Shown: positions 1 to 12,597 of the stretch, piece by piece
Layout of the letters: the number at the start of each line of letters is the position of its first letter
Numbering within the stretch: position 1 is the stretch's first letter
Assembly: GCF_902167145.1 (NCBI RefSeq)
Contig: NC_050102.1
Coordinates: 992,001-1,056,000, forward strand
DNA from: Zea mays
Taxonomy: Eukaryota > Streptophyta > Magnoliopsida > Poales > Poaceae
Reading direction: 5' to 3'
Length of the DNA stretch: 64,000 bases
Program-made: the position numbers and the translations under genes
Notes under the pieces: model-generated
Database searches by the model: none
What the model saw: the letters and a program-made list of their open reading frames with translations, nothing else
Told to the model about the DNA's origin: nothing

Positions 1-88
1 GCACTTACAATTATGCAAACTAGTTCAATTATGCACTTCTATATTTGCTTTGGTTTGTGTTGGCATCAATCACCAAAAAGGGGGAGAT
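1..88 (+). mobile_element. 3' internal end of a Copia-type element, with polypurine tract
   Basis: This is the last 88 bases of the internal region of an LTR element that starts outside the window. It ends in a purine-rich tract (about 75-88, AAAAAGGGGGAGAT) directly before an LTR that starts with TG. The same tract occurs, on the other strand, next to the 3' LTRs of the two Opie/Ji-like elements at 14606 and 40027, so this is the plus-strand priming site of a related SIRE/Maximus-type Copia. No coding sequence is visible. Confidence 0.75.
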
Positions 89-1379
89 TGAAAGGGAATT
101 AGGCTTACACCTATTTCCTAATTAATTTTGGTGGTTGAATTGCCCAACACAAATAATTGGACTAACTAGTTTGCTCTAGTCTATAAGTTCTACAGGTGCC
201 AAAGGTTCACAAAAAGCCAATAAAAAGACCAAGAAAAGGGTTCAACAAAGAGAGCAAGGGATAACCGAAGTGTGCCCTGGTCTGGCGCACCGGACAGTGT
301 CTGGTGCACCACCGGACAGTGTCCGGTGCACCAGGGGACTCCATGCTAAACTCTTCACCTTCGGGAATTCTCAGAGGCGCTTCGCTATAAATCACCGGAC
401 TGTCCGGTGCACCACCGGACAGTGTCCGGTGCTCCAAGGAAGAGCGACTCTGAACTCGCCAGCTTCGGGAATCCGCTCCGCTAAAATTCACCGGACTGTC
501 CGGTGTAACACCGGACTGTCCGGTGAGCCAGCGGAGCAACGGCTACTTCGCGCGCAACGGTCGACTGCAACGCACTAAATGCGCGCCTGCGCGCGCAGAG
601 GACAGGGCACGCGCGGGTGGCACACCGGACAGTCTACAAGACTTGTCCGGTGCACCACCGGACAGCCAGGCGGGCCCACAAGTCAGAGCTCCAACGGTCG
701 GAACCCAACGGCCTGGTGACGTGGCTGGCGCACCGGACAGTGTCCGGTGGCGCACCGGACTGTCCGGTGCGCCATGCGACAGAAGCCTTCACCAAACGGC
801 TAGTTTGGTGGTTGGGGTTATAAATACCCCAAACCACCCCACATTCAAGTCATCCAAGTTTTCCCACTTCTACACCTTACAAGAGCTATAGCATTCAATA
901 CTAGACACACCAAATAGATCAAATCCTCTCCAATTCCACACAAAGCTTTAGTTATTAGTGAGAGAGATCTGTCGTGTTCTTTTGAGCTCTTGCGCTTGGA
1001 TTGCTTCCTTCTTTCATTCTTTCTTGCGAACAACTCAATTGTAACCAAGGCAAGAGACACCAATTGTGTGGTGGTCCTTGCGGGGAAGTTTGTTCCCGTT
1101 TGATTGAGAAGAGAAGCTCACTCGGTCCGAGGGACCGTTTGAGAGAGGGAAAGGGTTGAAAGAGACCCGGTCTTTGTGAACACCTCAACGGGGAGTAGGT
1201 TTGCGAGAACCGAACCTCGGTAAAACAAATCCTTGTGTCTCACTTCTTATTCGCTTGCGATTTGTTTTTACACCCTCTCTCGGACTCGTTTATATTTCTA
1301 ACGCTAACTCGGCTTGTAGTTGTGATTAAGTTTGTAAATTTCAGATTCGTCCTATTCACCCCCCTCTAGGCGACTTTCA
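89..1379 (+). repeat. 3' LTR (1291 bp) of a Copia element that extends left of the window
   Basis: The LTR starts TGAAAGGG and ends CTTTCA, an inverted terminal pair. It follows a polypurine tract, and its downstream flank (1380 on) is the interior of another LTR. A TATA box (TATAAATA) lies at 819-826. The U3 part holds many copies of the palindrome CACCGGAC...GTCCGGTG between about 280 and 775. AACGG motifs occur at 538, 556, 693, 707 and 795. The general plan resembles the LTR at 61046-62429. The 5' LTR and coding region are outside the window, so the family and the target duplication cannot be confirmed. Confidence 0.8.
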
Positions 1380-2179
1380 GTGACGCGTGGCCGAGCCAAC
1401 GGTCTGAATGGGGCACCGGACTGTCCGGTGCGCCAACGGCTCCAAATCTTCAACGGTCGGCTGCGCTAATTTAGGAAAGCAATCTGCACCGGACACTGAA
1501 CAGTGCCTGTCCGGTGGCACACCGGACTGTCTGGTGTGCCACCCGACAGAAGGCAAGAATTGCCTTCCTGGATTGCTCTCAACGACTCCTAGCTGCCTTG
1601 GGGCTATAAAAGGGACCCCTAGGCGCATGGAGGAGGACACCAAGCATACTCTGAACATTCTAAGACTCCCGCACTCCATGTTCGCACACTCGATTGACAT
1701 TCTTAGTGATTTGAGCTCCGTTCTAGTGGTGAACTTGTTGTGTTTCATTTGAGCTCAAGTCTTGGCTTGTGTGTGTGCGTATTGCTGGGATTTGTGTGTG
1801 TTGCTTTTCCCTCCCTTACATTCGTGTTTCTTTGTGATCATCTTTTGTAAGGGCGAGAGGCTCCAAGTTGTGGAGATTCCTCGCAAACGGGATATAGTGA
1901 AAGAAAGAAAAACATCATGGTATTCAAGTGGATCTTTGGATCACTTGAAAGGGGTTGAGTGCAACCCTCGTCCATTGGGACGCCACAACGTGGAATAGGC
2001 AAGTGTTGTACTTGGCCGAACCACGAGATAAACCATCGTGTCTCTTGTGCTTGTTCTCACTGTGACTATTGTGTTTCACAAGAGCTCGGTCCTTAGCCAC
2101 TTGATTTCATTGTGCTAACACTTAATCAAGTTTTGTGGCTTTAAGTTTCAAGTTTTTACAGGATCACCTATTCACCCCC
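1380..2179 (+). repeat. Older Opie/Ji-like Copia LTR, 3' part, interrupted twice
   Basis: This segment matches, in reverse orientation, the LTRs at 13339-14605 and 21062-22327. Shared features are the CCGGAC palindromes, the TATA box (TATAAAAG, 1605-1612), the stretch around the CATGGAGGA motif just downstream, and the 3' part ending in GGATCACCTATTCACC. Its 5' part is cut off at 1380 by the element that ends at 1379. Its last few bases continue at 10373-10388, beyond the Gypsy insertion. It may be a solo LTR or the LTR of a decayed element; no Copia internal sequence is recognised on either side. Confidence 0.75.
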
Positions 2180-5100
2180 TGTAATACCCAAATTTGTAAA
2201 AGCATAAGAACTAAGATTATTCTCCCTATAGGTGTTGCCTTTACTCATTGGTACATGTGAATAACCACATTGAAAAGTGAATAATTAACAAGTGGCACAT
2301 AAACAACTCATGCATCATGTTGGGTCTTATTTGTTTGTGCATTTAAAATAATAATAATATATATAACACTTGAGTGAGAGTTTGAGGTTAACAAAAAAAA
2401 TGCACTTTAGGAAATTGGAAATAATGTATATAAAGCCAGAGAGAAAATACTATGCAAAACAGAATAAATTTGTAAATAAATAAAATTTATTCATACTATC
2501 TTCAGAGGAATAGAACATATAAATTTGAATACGAAAGAGCCACAAAAAGTTTGAATTAAAAATTGAACTCAAATTGAATTTGAAAGTTAAAAAGGAAAAT
2601 AGAAATAGAAAAGAAAAGGAAAGACAAAAAAAAAGAAAAAGAAAAAAAGAGCACCAGACCTTAACATGGGCCAAATTCCAGAGTCCCGGCCCACCTTTCC
2701 CCACATCCGCTCCGCTGCGCTATACGGAGGCTTCCACTGACGCCGGGTCCCACCTGCTAGACGGATACCGCGCGCTCTCGCTCACGCTTGTGGCCGAGTC
2801 GACCGACGTTCTCGGACGCTGACTCGGGGGGGGCCCACCCGGCTGTTTGCACATGTGATTGCACCTGGACTCGCTGCAGCGGCTGACTGTGGGCCCCTGG
2901 TCTCCGGCGCGACGTCTCCTTCTGCCTGGTGCATCAACTACCGCCGCAACCTCCGCGCATAACCGGAAAAATCGACGCTGATCGTTCTTGGAGCTGGGGA
3001 ATAAAACTTGGGCACCCCTGTGCCCTCTTCTCTATCTGCCTCCCTCTCCTCTCCGTTCCACTCCCCATGACCGAACCCCACCATGAGAGATATAACGCGT
3101 GCACCGGAGGCAAGAAGTGTGCCCGCCGTCGAGGACCTCTAGGCGCCGTGGTTGGACATCGGCTCACGGTTGGAGGCCCTGCACAGCACCCGGGGTTCGT
3201 GTTCGTGGCCTGGGTGGGAGCTGTTGTGCATTGGGATCCGACGAATTTCACGTCGTCGTTCCATCGCCACCACAGATCCATCCTTCGCCGTGGTCGCTGA
3301 ACATTCGTCGTGTTCCTTGGTGAGTATGCCCTATCGACTTCGCGATGTCCTCCTCTTCCTGTACCCTAAGTCGTATTGGAGAATAGCTAGGGGATTACCG
3401 GGACCGTGCACGCCGGCCAGGGCGCCGTCGCTGCCTGTATCCGCGGGAGGAAGAAGAAAGAACCAGAGCCGTCCATCTCTGACCAAGGGTTAGGATTAGA
3501 TCTGCGATTGGGCATCTCTGGGCCCTTGGATCAAAAGATAGTGGCCTGGATTTGTGCACACATGCCCTTTTGGGTCGGGCTCACCTCAACCGTTGATCTG
3601 ATCTCGAATGGGCATGATTCGAGCATGGGCGTGGACGAGTCGCTGGCCATTGATCCTAGATCTAATGGTCGACGTTGTATGCAGGTTCATTAAGGGGAAA
3701 GTCTAATCCGGTCCGGTGGTTGACGATCCAACGGGCAGAAGCGACCGATACCCCTTCGCCAAGTCGATTTTGTAAAAGAGCCCTCCTGGAATTTAGGAAC
3801 TAACCCGCAGTCTAGTGAATAGTGTTCTGAGTCTAGGATTTATTACACCGAGACCCCTGGGTTTCTGTTTAATCATGCGCTCAGTCCAAATATTGGTTAT
3901 AACAGGAAAACTAATTGAGAAATTGATTTTTATATAAAAACAAATGCCTAGAACTTGTTTAATTCATATAAAATTCATATAAGGTCCAAATCAATCCATT
4001 TCAATTTCTATAATTTTATAATATTATTTTTATCAGTTAGTGCCACTGTTTTGACATGAAAGTCACATTAAAATTTATATTCTATTTAATCTTGTACAAA
4101 ACACATAAAATCATTAGAAATTCATAACTTTCTCATTTTAACTTCAAATTGAGTCATTCCAGTTGCAATAATTTTATTTTAATATTGTCTACCAACCAGT
4201 AACACTGTTTAGCCATGAAACTTGAATTAAAATTGTCCATTCGAATTAATCTATTCTAGGTACTCGATAACTCCATAAAATCATAACTTTCTAACTGTAA
4301 CTCCGAATTTAGTAATTCTTGTTCCCACGATCTCGTAGCGACGCGTAGATTATTATTACACAATTTGTACTTATGTTTGGTGTAATGTTAATTTTGTCTA
4401 TACAATGTTTGTTTGTATTGCTACGACTAGCGTGAGGTCACGAGTCATCTGAAGATCATCCTGGTACCTGGAATCTCAAGTACCAGGCAAGTTGTGCCCT
4501 TGATCACTTCTTTTTACCTACTCATGTTCTAATTAATCATAATGATCTGCATAGGTTAACTTTGATGGGACCTAATAGGTTACCCTAGTTTGTCTATCTT
4601 TATACCTTGTTTACCACTGAACTTTTTGGGTAGTACTTGCTAGTGCTATATGTGGTTTTGGGCATTGAGATACACATTATTCATGATTATACTTTTGTTA
4701 TCCGGTGTTATTTACTGTTCATGTCAAGATCATTAATGTTAATTGGAACATAGAGCTTAACTTGAGAAACACGTGCCACCACAAGGGTTTATGGACGCCC
4801 TTGGCTGATTAATTAGGAAAGCTAGTGGAGGACTACCTTACCCGAAAGGGGCAAGGGCAGTAGGGGAGTGGTCAGTGTAGGGAGGTCCTTGGTTGATTTT
4901 GCTGCGATGGCGGTCAGGCAAGAACCCTGCATTGGAGCTTCCTATAAACTGTAGCGGGTTTTCTGAAGCTAGTGGAACTTTGTAAAGGCCTCGTAGTGTT
5001 ACCCTGCCTCGCCTCCTCGGTAGAGGTGTATGGGAAGTCGCGATCCCTTGGCAGTTGGGTAACATGACTTGTGGGTAAAGGGTACCACCTCTGCAGAGTG

Positions 5101-5722
5101 TAAAACTGGTATACTAGCCGAGCTCACGGTCATGAGCAGCTCAGGACTCTCTGATGATTAATTTATGGAACTAAATTCAAATTGTCATATGCATTGCATC
5201 GCAGGTGATGTTGTTACTTTTGTTCTACTATTTAATTGGGTTGGTATTTACTTATACTTAGTAATTGCTAATAAAATTTTGACCAACTTTAAAAGCAATG
5301 CTCAGCTCTAACCATCCTCTTTGGTAAGCCTTACACTTCACGTGAGCTCCCACCTTTGGCGAGTTCATGCACATTATTCCCCACAACTTGTTGAGCGATG
5401 AACGTATGTGAGCTCACTCTTGCTGTCTCACACCCCCCCCACAGGTCAAGAACAGGTACCACAGGATGAGGCGCATGGAGGATGCTGTGACGAGTTCGTG
5501 AGAGGTCTAGGTCGTCGTCTCCCAGTCAACTTTGGGTTGCTAGACCGTTGTCTCCTTATAATGTAATTATTTATTTATCTTGTATAGAACTCCTGTTATG
5601 TAGTAAAGATGTGACATTCGATCCTGTGCCATGATTCATCATATGTGTGAGACTTGGTCCCAGCACACCTGGTGATTATGTTCGCGCCCGGGTCTTGGTG
5701 CCCCTAAAACCCGGGTGTGACA
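2180..5722 (+). repeat. Left (5') LTR, 3543 bp, of the non-autonomous Gypsy element
   Basis: Starts TGTAATACCC and ends GTGTGACA, and is repeated at 6830-10367. It contains an A-rich stretch (about 2620-2650), a GC-rich stretch (2690-3330) with chance open frames on both strands, an AT-rich stretch (3870-4330), and a block (about 4785-5080) homologous to 46850-47165 of the chromovirus LTR in reverse orientation. No gene is supported in it. Confidence 0.9.
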
Positions 5723-5726
5723 GAAG

Positions 5727-5738
5727 TGGTATCAGAGG
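5727..5738 (+). promoter_or_regulatory. Primer-binding site of the non-autonomous Gypsy element
   Basis: TGGTATCAGAGG lies four bases inside the left LTR. It matches the 3' end of plant initiator tRNA-Met, the usual minus-strand primer of these families, and the same motif is used by the chromovirus and the Copia elements here. Confidence 0.8.
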
Positions 5739-6805
5739 AATGTTGACTGTAGGACGAAACCTAGATAGAACTGGACAACCATTATCTACTTACCCTTGAT
5801 ACTCTGATTCTTTCTAAACTTCTCTTAATCTTTTCTCATCTATTTCCGCTTTACTCTGATTACTCTTACCTTTCTGCTTCCAAAGACAAATGTGGATTTC
5901 ACACTTTGAAATCCTGTGCCTAAAGTGACTATAGGAATAGGAGACCTATTCATAGGAACCACAACAAAACTATTTTTTTATATAAATATTTGTATGCTTG
6001 AATGTTTGTTCTTATGAAACTTGTCTGATTTGGATCTTTGATTGAGTGTGATGAGTTGTGGAGTAATATCCACAATTACATCTACATATACATATAGGCA
6101 TAAATATAAATGAATAAAATTCATGAGATAACTAAACAACCTAGATTATCCTCCATTAAAGTGTATCTATTTCATATAGATCCATTTATCTTAAAAGATT
6201 CTCTCTTATCCCAATAGATTCATCTTATCTTGAAGGATTCATCTTATCCTAACCACTTTACTTATGTCATCCTAAAGTAACAACTAGGATCTAATCCAAA
6301 ATAATGATATCAGATCTAAGTTATATCCCACCATGATCATGAGCTAACCCAACCAATAGAGTCTTGATGGATTGCATAATCTATTAACCCCCACCTGACC
6401 AACCAGATTTTGACCTACATCATGTAGTCCATCTCACCCATAACTATTCTAACCATATTTCCCCAACTCCGATAATATACACTAACCTCGAATCAATGAG
6501 CTCAAGACCGGAGAAGAAAAGATCAACCTCGTCAAGGAAGGAGAGAAGTCAAACTCAACCTTCGGATGCATTACTACCCAGCACGGAGTTCTTCCTCACC
6601 ATAAACTTTCTTACCTCTGGCTATTCTTGCCCTAACCTATCTTGCATCGTACACAATAAGGTGGCTATACATATACATATCCATGCTTTCTTAGTCACCT
6701 AATAATTTGAGACATAGACTAGAAAAAAAATCTTTTGGGTAATAAAACCAATTAGAAACTAACCAATCCCTCTGTATCCCTTATCATACAAATCTCGAGG
6801 ACGAG

Positions 6806-6829
6806 ATTATTTTTAAGGGGGGTAGGATT
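6806..6829 (+). promoter_or_regulatory. Polypurine tract of the non-autonomous Gypsy element
   Basis: A purine-rich run (core AAGGGGGGTAGGAT) abuts the right LTR. The matching tract of the chromovirus is at 49549-49570 on the other strand, and the upstream CTCGAGGACGAGATTA motif is shared as well. Confidence 0.8.
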
Positions 6830-9800
6830 TGTAATACCCAAATTTGTAAAAGCATAAGAACTAAGATTATTCTCCCTATAGGTGTTGCCTTTACTCATTG
6901 GTACATGTGAATAACCACATTGAAAAGTGAATAATTAACAAGTGGCACATAAACAACTCATGCATCATGTTGGGTCTTATTTGTTTGTGCATTTAAAATA
7001 ATAATAATATATATAATACTTGAGTGAGAGTTTGAGGTTAACAAAAAAATGAACTTTAGGAAATTGGAAATAATGTATATAAAGCCAGAGAGAAAATACT
7101 ATGCAAAACAGAATAAATTTGTAAATAAATAAAATTTATTCATACTATGTTCAGAGGAATAGAACATACAAATTTGAATACGAAAGAGCCACAAAAAGTT
7201 TGAATTAAACATTGAACTCAAATTGAATTTGAAAGTTAAAAAGGAAAATAGAAATAGAAAAGAAAAGGAAAGACAAAAAAAGAAAAAGAAAAAAAGAGCA
7301 CCAGACCTTAACATGGGCCAAATTCCAGAGTCTCGGCCCACCTTTCCCCACATCCGCTCCGCTGCGCTATACGGAGGCTTCCACTGACGCTGGGTCCCAC
7401 CTGCCAGACGGATACCGCGCGCTCTCGCTCACGCTTGTGGCCGAGTCGACCGACATTCTCGGACGCTGACTCGAGGGGCCCCACCCGGCTGTTTGCACAT
7501 GTGATTGCACCTAGACTCGCTGCAGCGGCTGACTGTGGGCCCCTGGTCTCCGGCGCGAGGTCTCCTTCCGCCTGGTGCATCAACTACCGCCGCAACCTCC
7601 GCGCATAACCGGAAAATTCGGCGCTGATCGTTCTTGGAGCTGGGGAATAAAACTTGGGCACCCCTGCGCCCTCTTCTCTATCTGCCTCCCTCTCCTCTCT
7701 GTTCCACTCCCCATGACCGAACCCCACCGTGAGAGATATAGCGCGTGCAGCGGAGGCAAGAAGTGCGCCCGCCGTCGAGGACCTCTGGGCGCCGTGGTTG
7801 GACATCGGCTCACGGTTGGAGGCCCTGCGCAGCACCCGGGGTTCGTGTTCGTGGCCTGGGCGGGAGCTGTTGTGCATTGGGATCCGACGAATTTCACGTC
7901 GTCGTTCCATCGCCACCACAGATCCATCCTTCGCCGTGGTCGCTGAACATTCGTCGTGTTCCTTGGTGAGTATGCCCTATCAACTTCGCGATGTCCTCCT
8001 CTTCCTGTACCCTAAGTCGTATTGGAGAATAGCTGGGGGATTACCGGGACCGTGCACGCCGGCCAGGGCGCTGTCGCTGCCTGTATCCGCGGGAGGAAGA
8101 AGAAAGAACCAGAGTCGTCCATCTCTGACCAAGGGTTAGGATTAGATCTGCGATTGGGCATCTATGGGCCCTTGGATCAAAAGATAGTGGCCTGGATTTG
8201 TGCACACATGCCCTTTTGGGTCGGGCTCACCTCAACCGTTGATCTGGTCTCGAATGGGCATGATTCGAGCATGGGTGTGGACGAGTCGCTGGCCATTGAT
8301 CCTAGATCTAATGGTCGACGTTGTATGCAGGTTCATTAAGGGGAAAGTCTAATCCGGTCCGGTGGTTGACGATCCAACGGCCAGAAGCGACCGATACCCC
8401 TTCGCCAAGTCGATTTTGTAAAAGAGCCCTCCTGGAATTTAGGAACTAACCCGCAGTCTAGTGAATAGTGTTCTGAGTCTAGGATTTATTACACCGAGAC
8501 CCCTGGGTTTCTGTTTAATCATGCGCTCAGTCCAAATATTGGTTATAACAGGGAAACTAATTGAGAAATTGATTTTTATATAAAAACAAATGCCTAGAAC
8601 TTGTTTAATTCATATAAAATTCATATGAGGTCCAAATCAATCCATTTCAATTTCTATAATTTTATAATATTATTTTTTATCAGTTAGTGCCACTGTTTTG
8701 ACATGAAAGTCACATTAAAATTTATATTCTATTTAATCTTGTACAAAACACATAAAATCATTAGAAATTCATAACTTTCTCATTTTAACTTCAAATTGAG
8801 TCATTCCAGTTGCAATAATTTTATTTTAATATTGTCTACCAACCAGTAACACTGTTTAGCCATGAAACTTGAATTAAAATTGTCCATTCGAATTAATCTA
8901 TTCTAGGTACTCGATAACTCCATAAAATCATAACTTTCTAACTGTAACTCCGAATTTAGTAATTCTTGTTCCCACGATCTCGTAGCGACGCGTAGATTAT
9001 TATTACACAATTTGTACTTATGTTTGGTGTAATGTTAATTTTGCCTATACAATTTTTGTTTGTATTGCTACGACTAGTGTGAGGTCACGAGTCATCTGAA
9101 GATCATCCTGGTACCTGGAATCTCAAGTCCCAGGCAAGTTGTGCCCTTGATCACTTCTTTTTACCTACTCATGTTCTAATTAATCATAATGATCTGCATA
9201 GGTTAACTTTGATGGGACCTAATAGGTTACCCTAGTTTGTCTATCTTTATACCTTGTTTACCACTGAACTTTTTGGGTAGTACTTGCTAGTGCTATATGT
9301 GGTTTTGGGCATTGAGATACACATTATTCATGATTATACTTTTGTTATCCGGTGTTATTTACTGTTCATGTCAAGATCATTAATGTTAATTGGAACATAG
9401 AGCTTAACTTGAGAAACACGTGCCACCACAAGGGTTTATGGATGCCCTTGGCTGATTAATTAGGAAAGCTAGTGGAGGACTACCTTACCCGAAAGGGGCA
9501 AGGGCAGTAGGGGAGTGGTCAGTGTAGGGAGGTCCTTGGTTGATTTTGCTGCGATGGCGGTCAGGCAAGAACCCTGCATTGGAGCTTCCTATAAACTGTA
9601 GCGGGTTTTCTGAAGCTAGTGGAACTTTGTAAAGGCCTAGTAGTGTTACTCTGCCTCGCCTCCTCGGTAGAGGTGTATGGGAAGTCGCGATCCCTTGGCA
9701 GATGGGTAACATGACTTGTGGGTAAAGGGTACCACCTCTGCAGAGTGTAAAACTGGTATACTAGCCGAGCTCACGGTCATGAGCAGCTCAGGACTCTCTG

Positions 9801-10367
9801 ATGATTAATTTATGGAACTAAATTCAAATTGTCATATGCATTGCATCGCAGGTGATGTTGTTACTTTTGTTCTACTATTTAATTGGGTTGGTATTTACTT
9901 ATACTTAGTAATTGCTAATAAAATTTTGACCAACTTTAAAAGCAATGCTCAGCTCTAACCATCCTCTTTGGTAAGCCTTACACTTCACGTGAGCTCCCAC
10001 CTTTGGCGAGTTCATGCACATTATTCCCCACAACTTGTTGAGCGATGAACGTATGTGAGCTCACTCTTGCTGTCTCACACCCCCCACAGGTCAAGAACAG
10101 GTACCACAGGATGAGGCGCATGGAGGATGCTGTGACGAGTTCGTGAGAGGTCTAGGTCGTCGTCTCCCAGTCAACTTTGGGTTGCTGGACCGTTGTCTCC
10201 TTACAATGTAATTATTTATTTATCTTGTATAGAACTCCTGTTATGTAGTAAAGATGTGACATTCGATCCTGTGCCATGATTCATCATATGTGTGAGACTT
10301 GGTCCCAGCACACCTGGTGATTATGTTCGCGCCCGGGTCTTTGTGCCCCTAAAACTCGGGTGTGACA
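6830..10367 (+). repeat. Right (3') LTR, 3538 bp, of the non-autonomous Gypsy element
   Basis: Second copy of 2180-5722, with the same ends and scattered single-base differences and short homopolymer changes. It is followed by the CCCCC target duplication and the tail of the interrupted Copia LTR. Confidence 0.9.
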
Positions 10368-10372
10368 CCCCC

Positions 10373-10388
10373 CCTCTAGGTGCTCTTA
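10373..10388 (+). repeat. Terminal tail of the older Copia LTR
   Basis: CCTCTAGGTGCTCTTA continues the LTR interrupted at 2179. In the intact relatives the end is TGCTCTCA, so the terminal CA has become TA here. The boundary is inferred from that alignment. Confidence 0.6.
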
Positions 10389-12597
10389 GTCTTGTGTGGT
10401 CACATAGGAAAAAAAGGCACTTAAGAAAGATCTTAAGAGGATTTACCTCTCCTTTGAAAAGATTCAGTCATATGGTAGATTACATATTCATCATTCTTAT
10501 ACATGGAAATATACACGCTTTAAATTGGTTGTAAGTATCTCGTGGCATATTTCAAATTATTTATCTTATTACCGCCATGATCTAGACATAAAGAGGATTA
10601 TCCTATGTTCTTAAATGAATAGAGTGCTAAGTAAGAAATTCAAATTCATAAAGCACTTATCAAAAGGGAAATTCTATATATGGCTAGAGTTGTGAGACTA
10701 ATATTTTTATCTAAGTGATTTATATAGTTTCACAAGATGAGAATGTGTTTTTCAAATGGAGTGTGTAATTCAACATTCAAAGAAGATCAATCCAATGCTC
10801 TGTGATGTATTCCTTTTTGTTTAATTTGGATTTGGTTCTTCTACATTAATCACTCATCATGCTATAAATTAAACTTTCCCTTGAAACTTAATTAAATAAT
10901 CATGCTATCTTTACCTTCTTGTTTCAATTGGTATTATGCATGATGCTTGTAAGGATAATTTAATTCTTATCATGAGGTTTCCTTATTTAGTAACCTTCTT
11001 ATCATTTATATAGTAAATGTTGCTAAATAAGGAACTAGTGCTTGTGTTACTAATGCAATATCTTGATTGAGTTATTTCATGAAAATCCATAAGGAGATAT
11101 TGTGGTCACTAAATTAGTTAAATCACAAGCTTAAAGGTTCCTCTTCACCTGAAGCAAGATTAGGAAGTAGCTCTAGCAATCATATGAAATACCTCGCATA
11201 AGGCAAAAGGCAAAGGTATGTGAACTATTCTTTTCATTTAGTATCTTATCAATAGTTGTCCATTTGAATTGGCATTCTTTCAATTGATAATAATCTATTC
11301 CGTGGAAAGAAATGTCAAATGAAGGTTAAGTTCCTGTTTTGTCTTAAAAATACTATTAGATAATGCATTATTTATCTCCAACATATGTGCTAACTTAAAG
11401 GAATTCAATTTATACCTTTATGCCTCATAAATGATGATTTGTTCATTACTCATATCCAAGGATCATCATTTGTTAAACTTTCCCTTGTGCTACTAATGCT
11501 CTTCTTTCAAGTGTCTTATCAAAGTTCTTCCAAGTGACTTTAAAAAAACAAGAGATTTTATGCAAGTTCACCTGGATAGACAAGAAAATCGTAAAGAAAG
11601 GGAGGTTTGAGACTCAAAATAAGCACGATTTACTTTTATGTTTTAAAAAATCATTCTTTATGTACAACATGCTATGTTTCACTAAGATATGATATAAACT
11701 CTCCTTTGAACTCACATTGTTAACATATGGTGTACTGTGTGTATTCCCATGTGTATAAAAAAGGAAGTTTAAATCATACCTTCTATGTTTTGGGACTAAT
11801 TGTTTCTATCAAGATCTTATTATGTGTCCCTCATGCAAAGAAGAACTCTAAGGTTTCATCTCAAAATTGGTACCTTCAATTGGTATGAGATCTTGACATA
11901 ATTTCAGTTGTTGCAAATCTATTATGCCTTGACCTAAGATATATGATGAACTCCTCTAAGACTCTTAATTGAATCAATTGCATTTTACAAGTAATTCGAG
12001 TACTTGATGCATATATTATGGAGGAGTTCATTATATGTCTTGAGTCGTTGAGACTAACATTTTCTGCTAGTGAATTTGTGTAGTCTTTTGAAGAGGGTAA
12101 GTTCCTCTTGGGTATGCTACGCTAACTCAATCCAAGTTGGTAAAACTGTATCTTTGTTTGTAGAACTTGAATGAACCTGGGGGCAGGAAGACATTTGAGG
12201 GTTATTGTATAAATCAAGATCAAGATCAGAATTGTCTTGTCCTTTTACGACGAACTGCCTTTGTTTTTATTACCATAGCTTCTTCTCCCTGCATATATAC
12301 TGTTGTTTGGATGATAAATTTAATCGAATATTAATTTCTCCGAAACTGGTTGATCCGTGAGAAAGTAGTAGTCCGGGTTCTTCATCCCAGAATGCTACAG
12401 ATTTATTGTCTTGTTAATTGAGGTACCATCTGTTTGGTTTATTGACACCACATCCACGTACAGTTGTGGAACCATTCTTTTGCCCTAGCTCTCGTTGTCC
12501 TGATCATATTTGCCACGATTCTTAATATCATAATAATGTGTATACACATCATTATCTTTTAGATTTGCCGTATCGTTAGCACGGGCACCTTGCTAGT
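10389..12597. other. Unclassified AT-rich non-coding DNA
   Basis: About 2.2 kb without a supported gene. It is AT-rich, its only frames are short, and I recognise no domain. The style (short repeated phrases, no coding potential) resembles the non-coding region between gag/pol and the 3' LTR of maize-type Copia elements, so it may be a decayed retroelement, but no LTR or primer site is visible. It contains an inverted repeat at 11931-12046 and ends in the CTAGT target duplication (12593-12597). Confidence 0.6.
11931..12046. repeat. Imperfect inverted repeat (26 bp arms, 116 bp foldback)
   Basis: Arm 11931-11956 is nearly the reverse complement of arm 12021-12046 (core ATGAACTCCTC / GAGGAGTTCAT), with a 64-base loop. 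It could be a small foldback element or an RNA hairpin. No target duplication was identified. Confidence 0.55.

Larger units (their letters stand above)
5723..6829 (+). other. Non-coding interior of the non-autonomous Gypsy element
   Basis: About 1.1 kb between the LTRs. It opens GAAG followed by the primer-binding site at 5727 and a leader that matches the chromovirus leader (54170-54646, reverse strand) nearly base for base for about 55 bases, then more loosely. The rest is AT-rich with no long frame; the 68-codon frame at 6496-6702 has no recognisable domain. It ends with the polypurine tract. The element thus keeps the cis signals for reverse transcription and has lost, or never had, gag-pol. 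Confidence 0.85.
2180..10367 (+). mobile_element. Non-autonomous large-LTR Gypsy element (8.2 kb, no coding region)
   Basis: A complete element: left LTR 2180-5722, internal 5723-6829, right LTR 6830-10367, both LTRs running TGTAATACCC...GGGTGTGACA. It is flanked by a 5 bp duplication (CCCCC at 2175-2179 and 10368-10372) within the C-run near the end of an older Copia LTR. The 1.1 kb interior has a primer-binding site and a polypurine tract but no gag or pol reading frame. The first 50 or so internal bases, the polypurine tract and LTR blocks match the chromovirus at 46228-57965, which identifies the likely source of its enzymes. The LTRs differ at roughly 1% of sites by eye, so insertion was fairly recent. 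Confidence 0.9.

Noticed and set aside
2929..3300. 123-codon frames in the non-autonomous Gypsy LTRs (and 7575-7946)
   Set aside because: Open on both strands in a GC-rich block, with no recognisable domain.
5727..5738. tRNA gene at the TGGTATCAGAG motifs
   Set aside because: Only the short complement of a tRNA 3' end is present, at the expected distance from each LTR; these are primer-binding sites.
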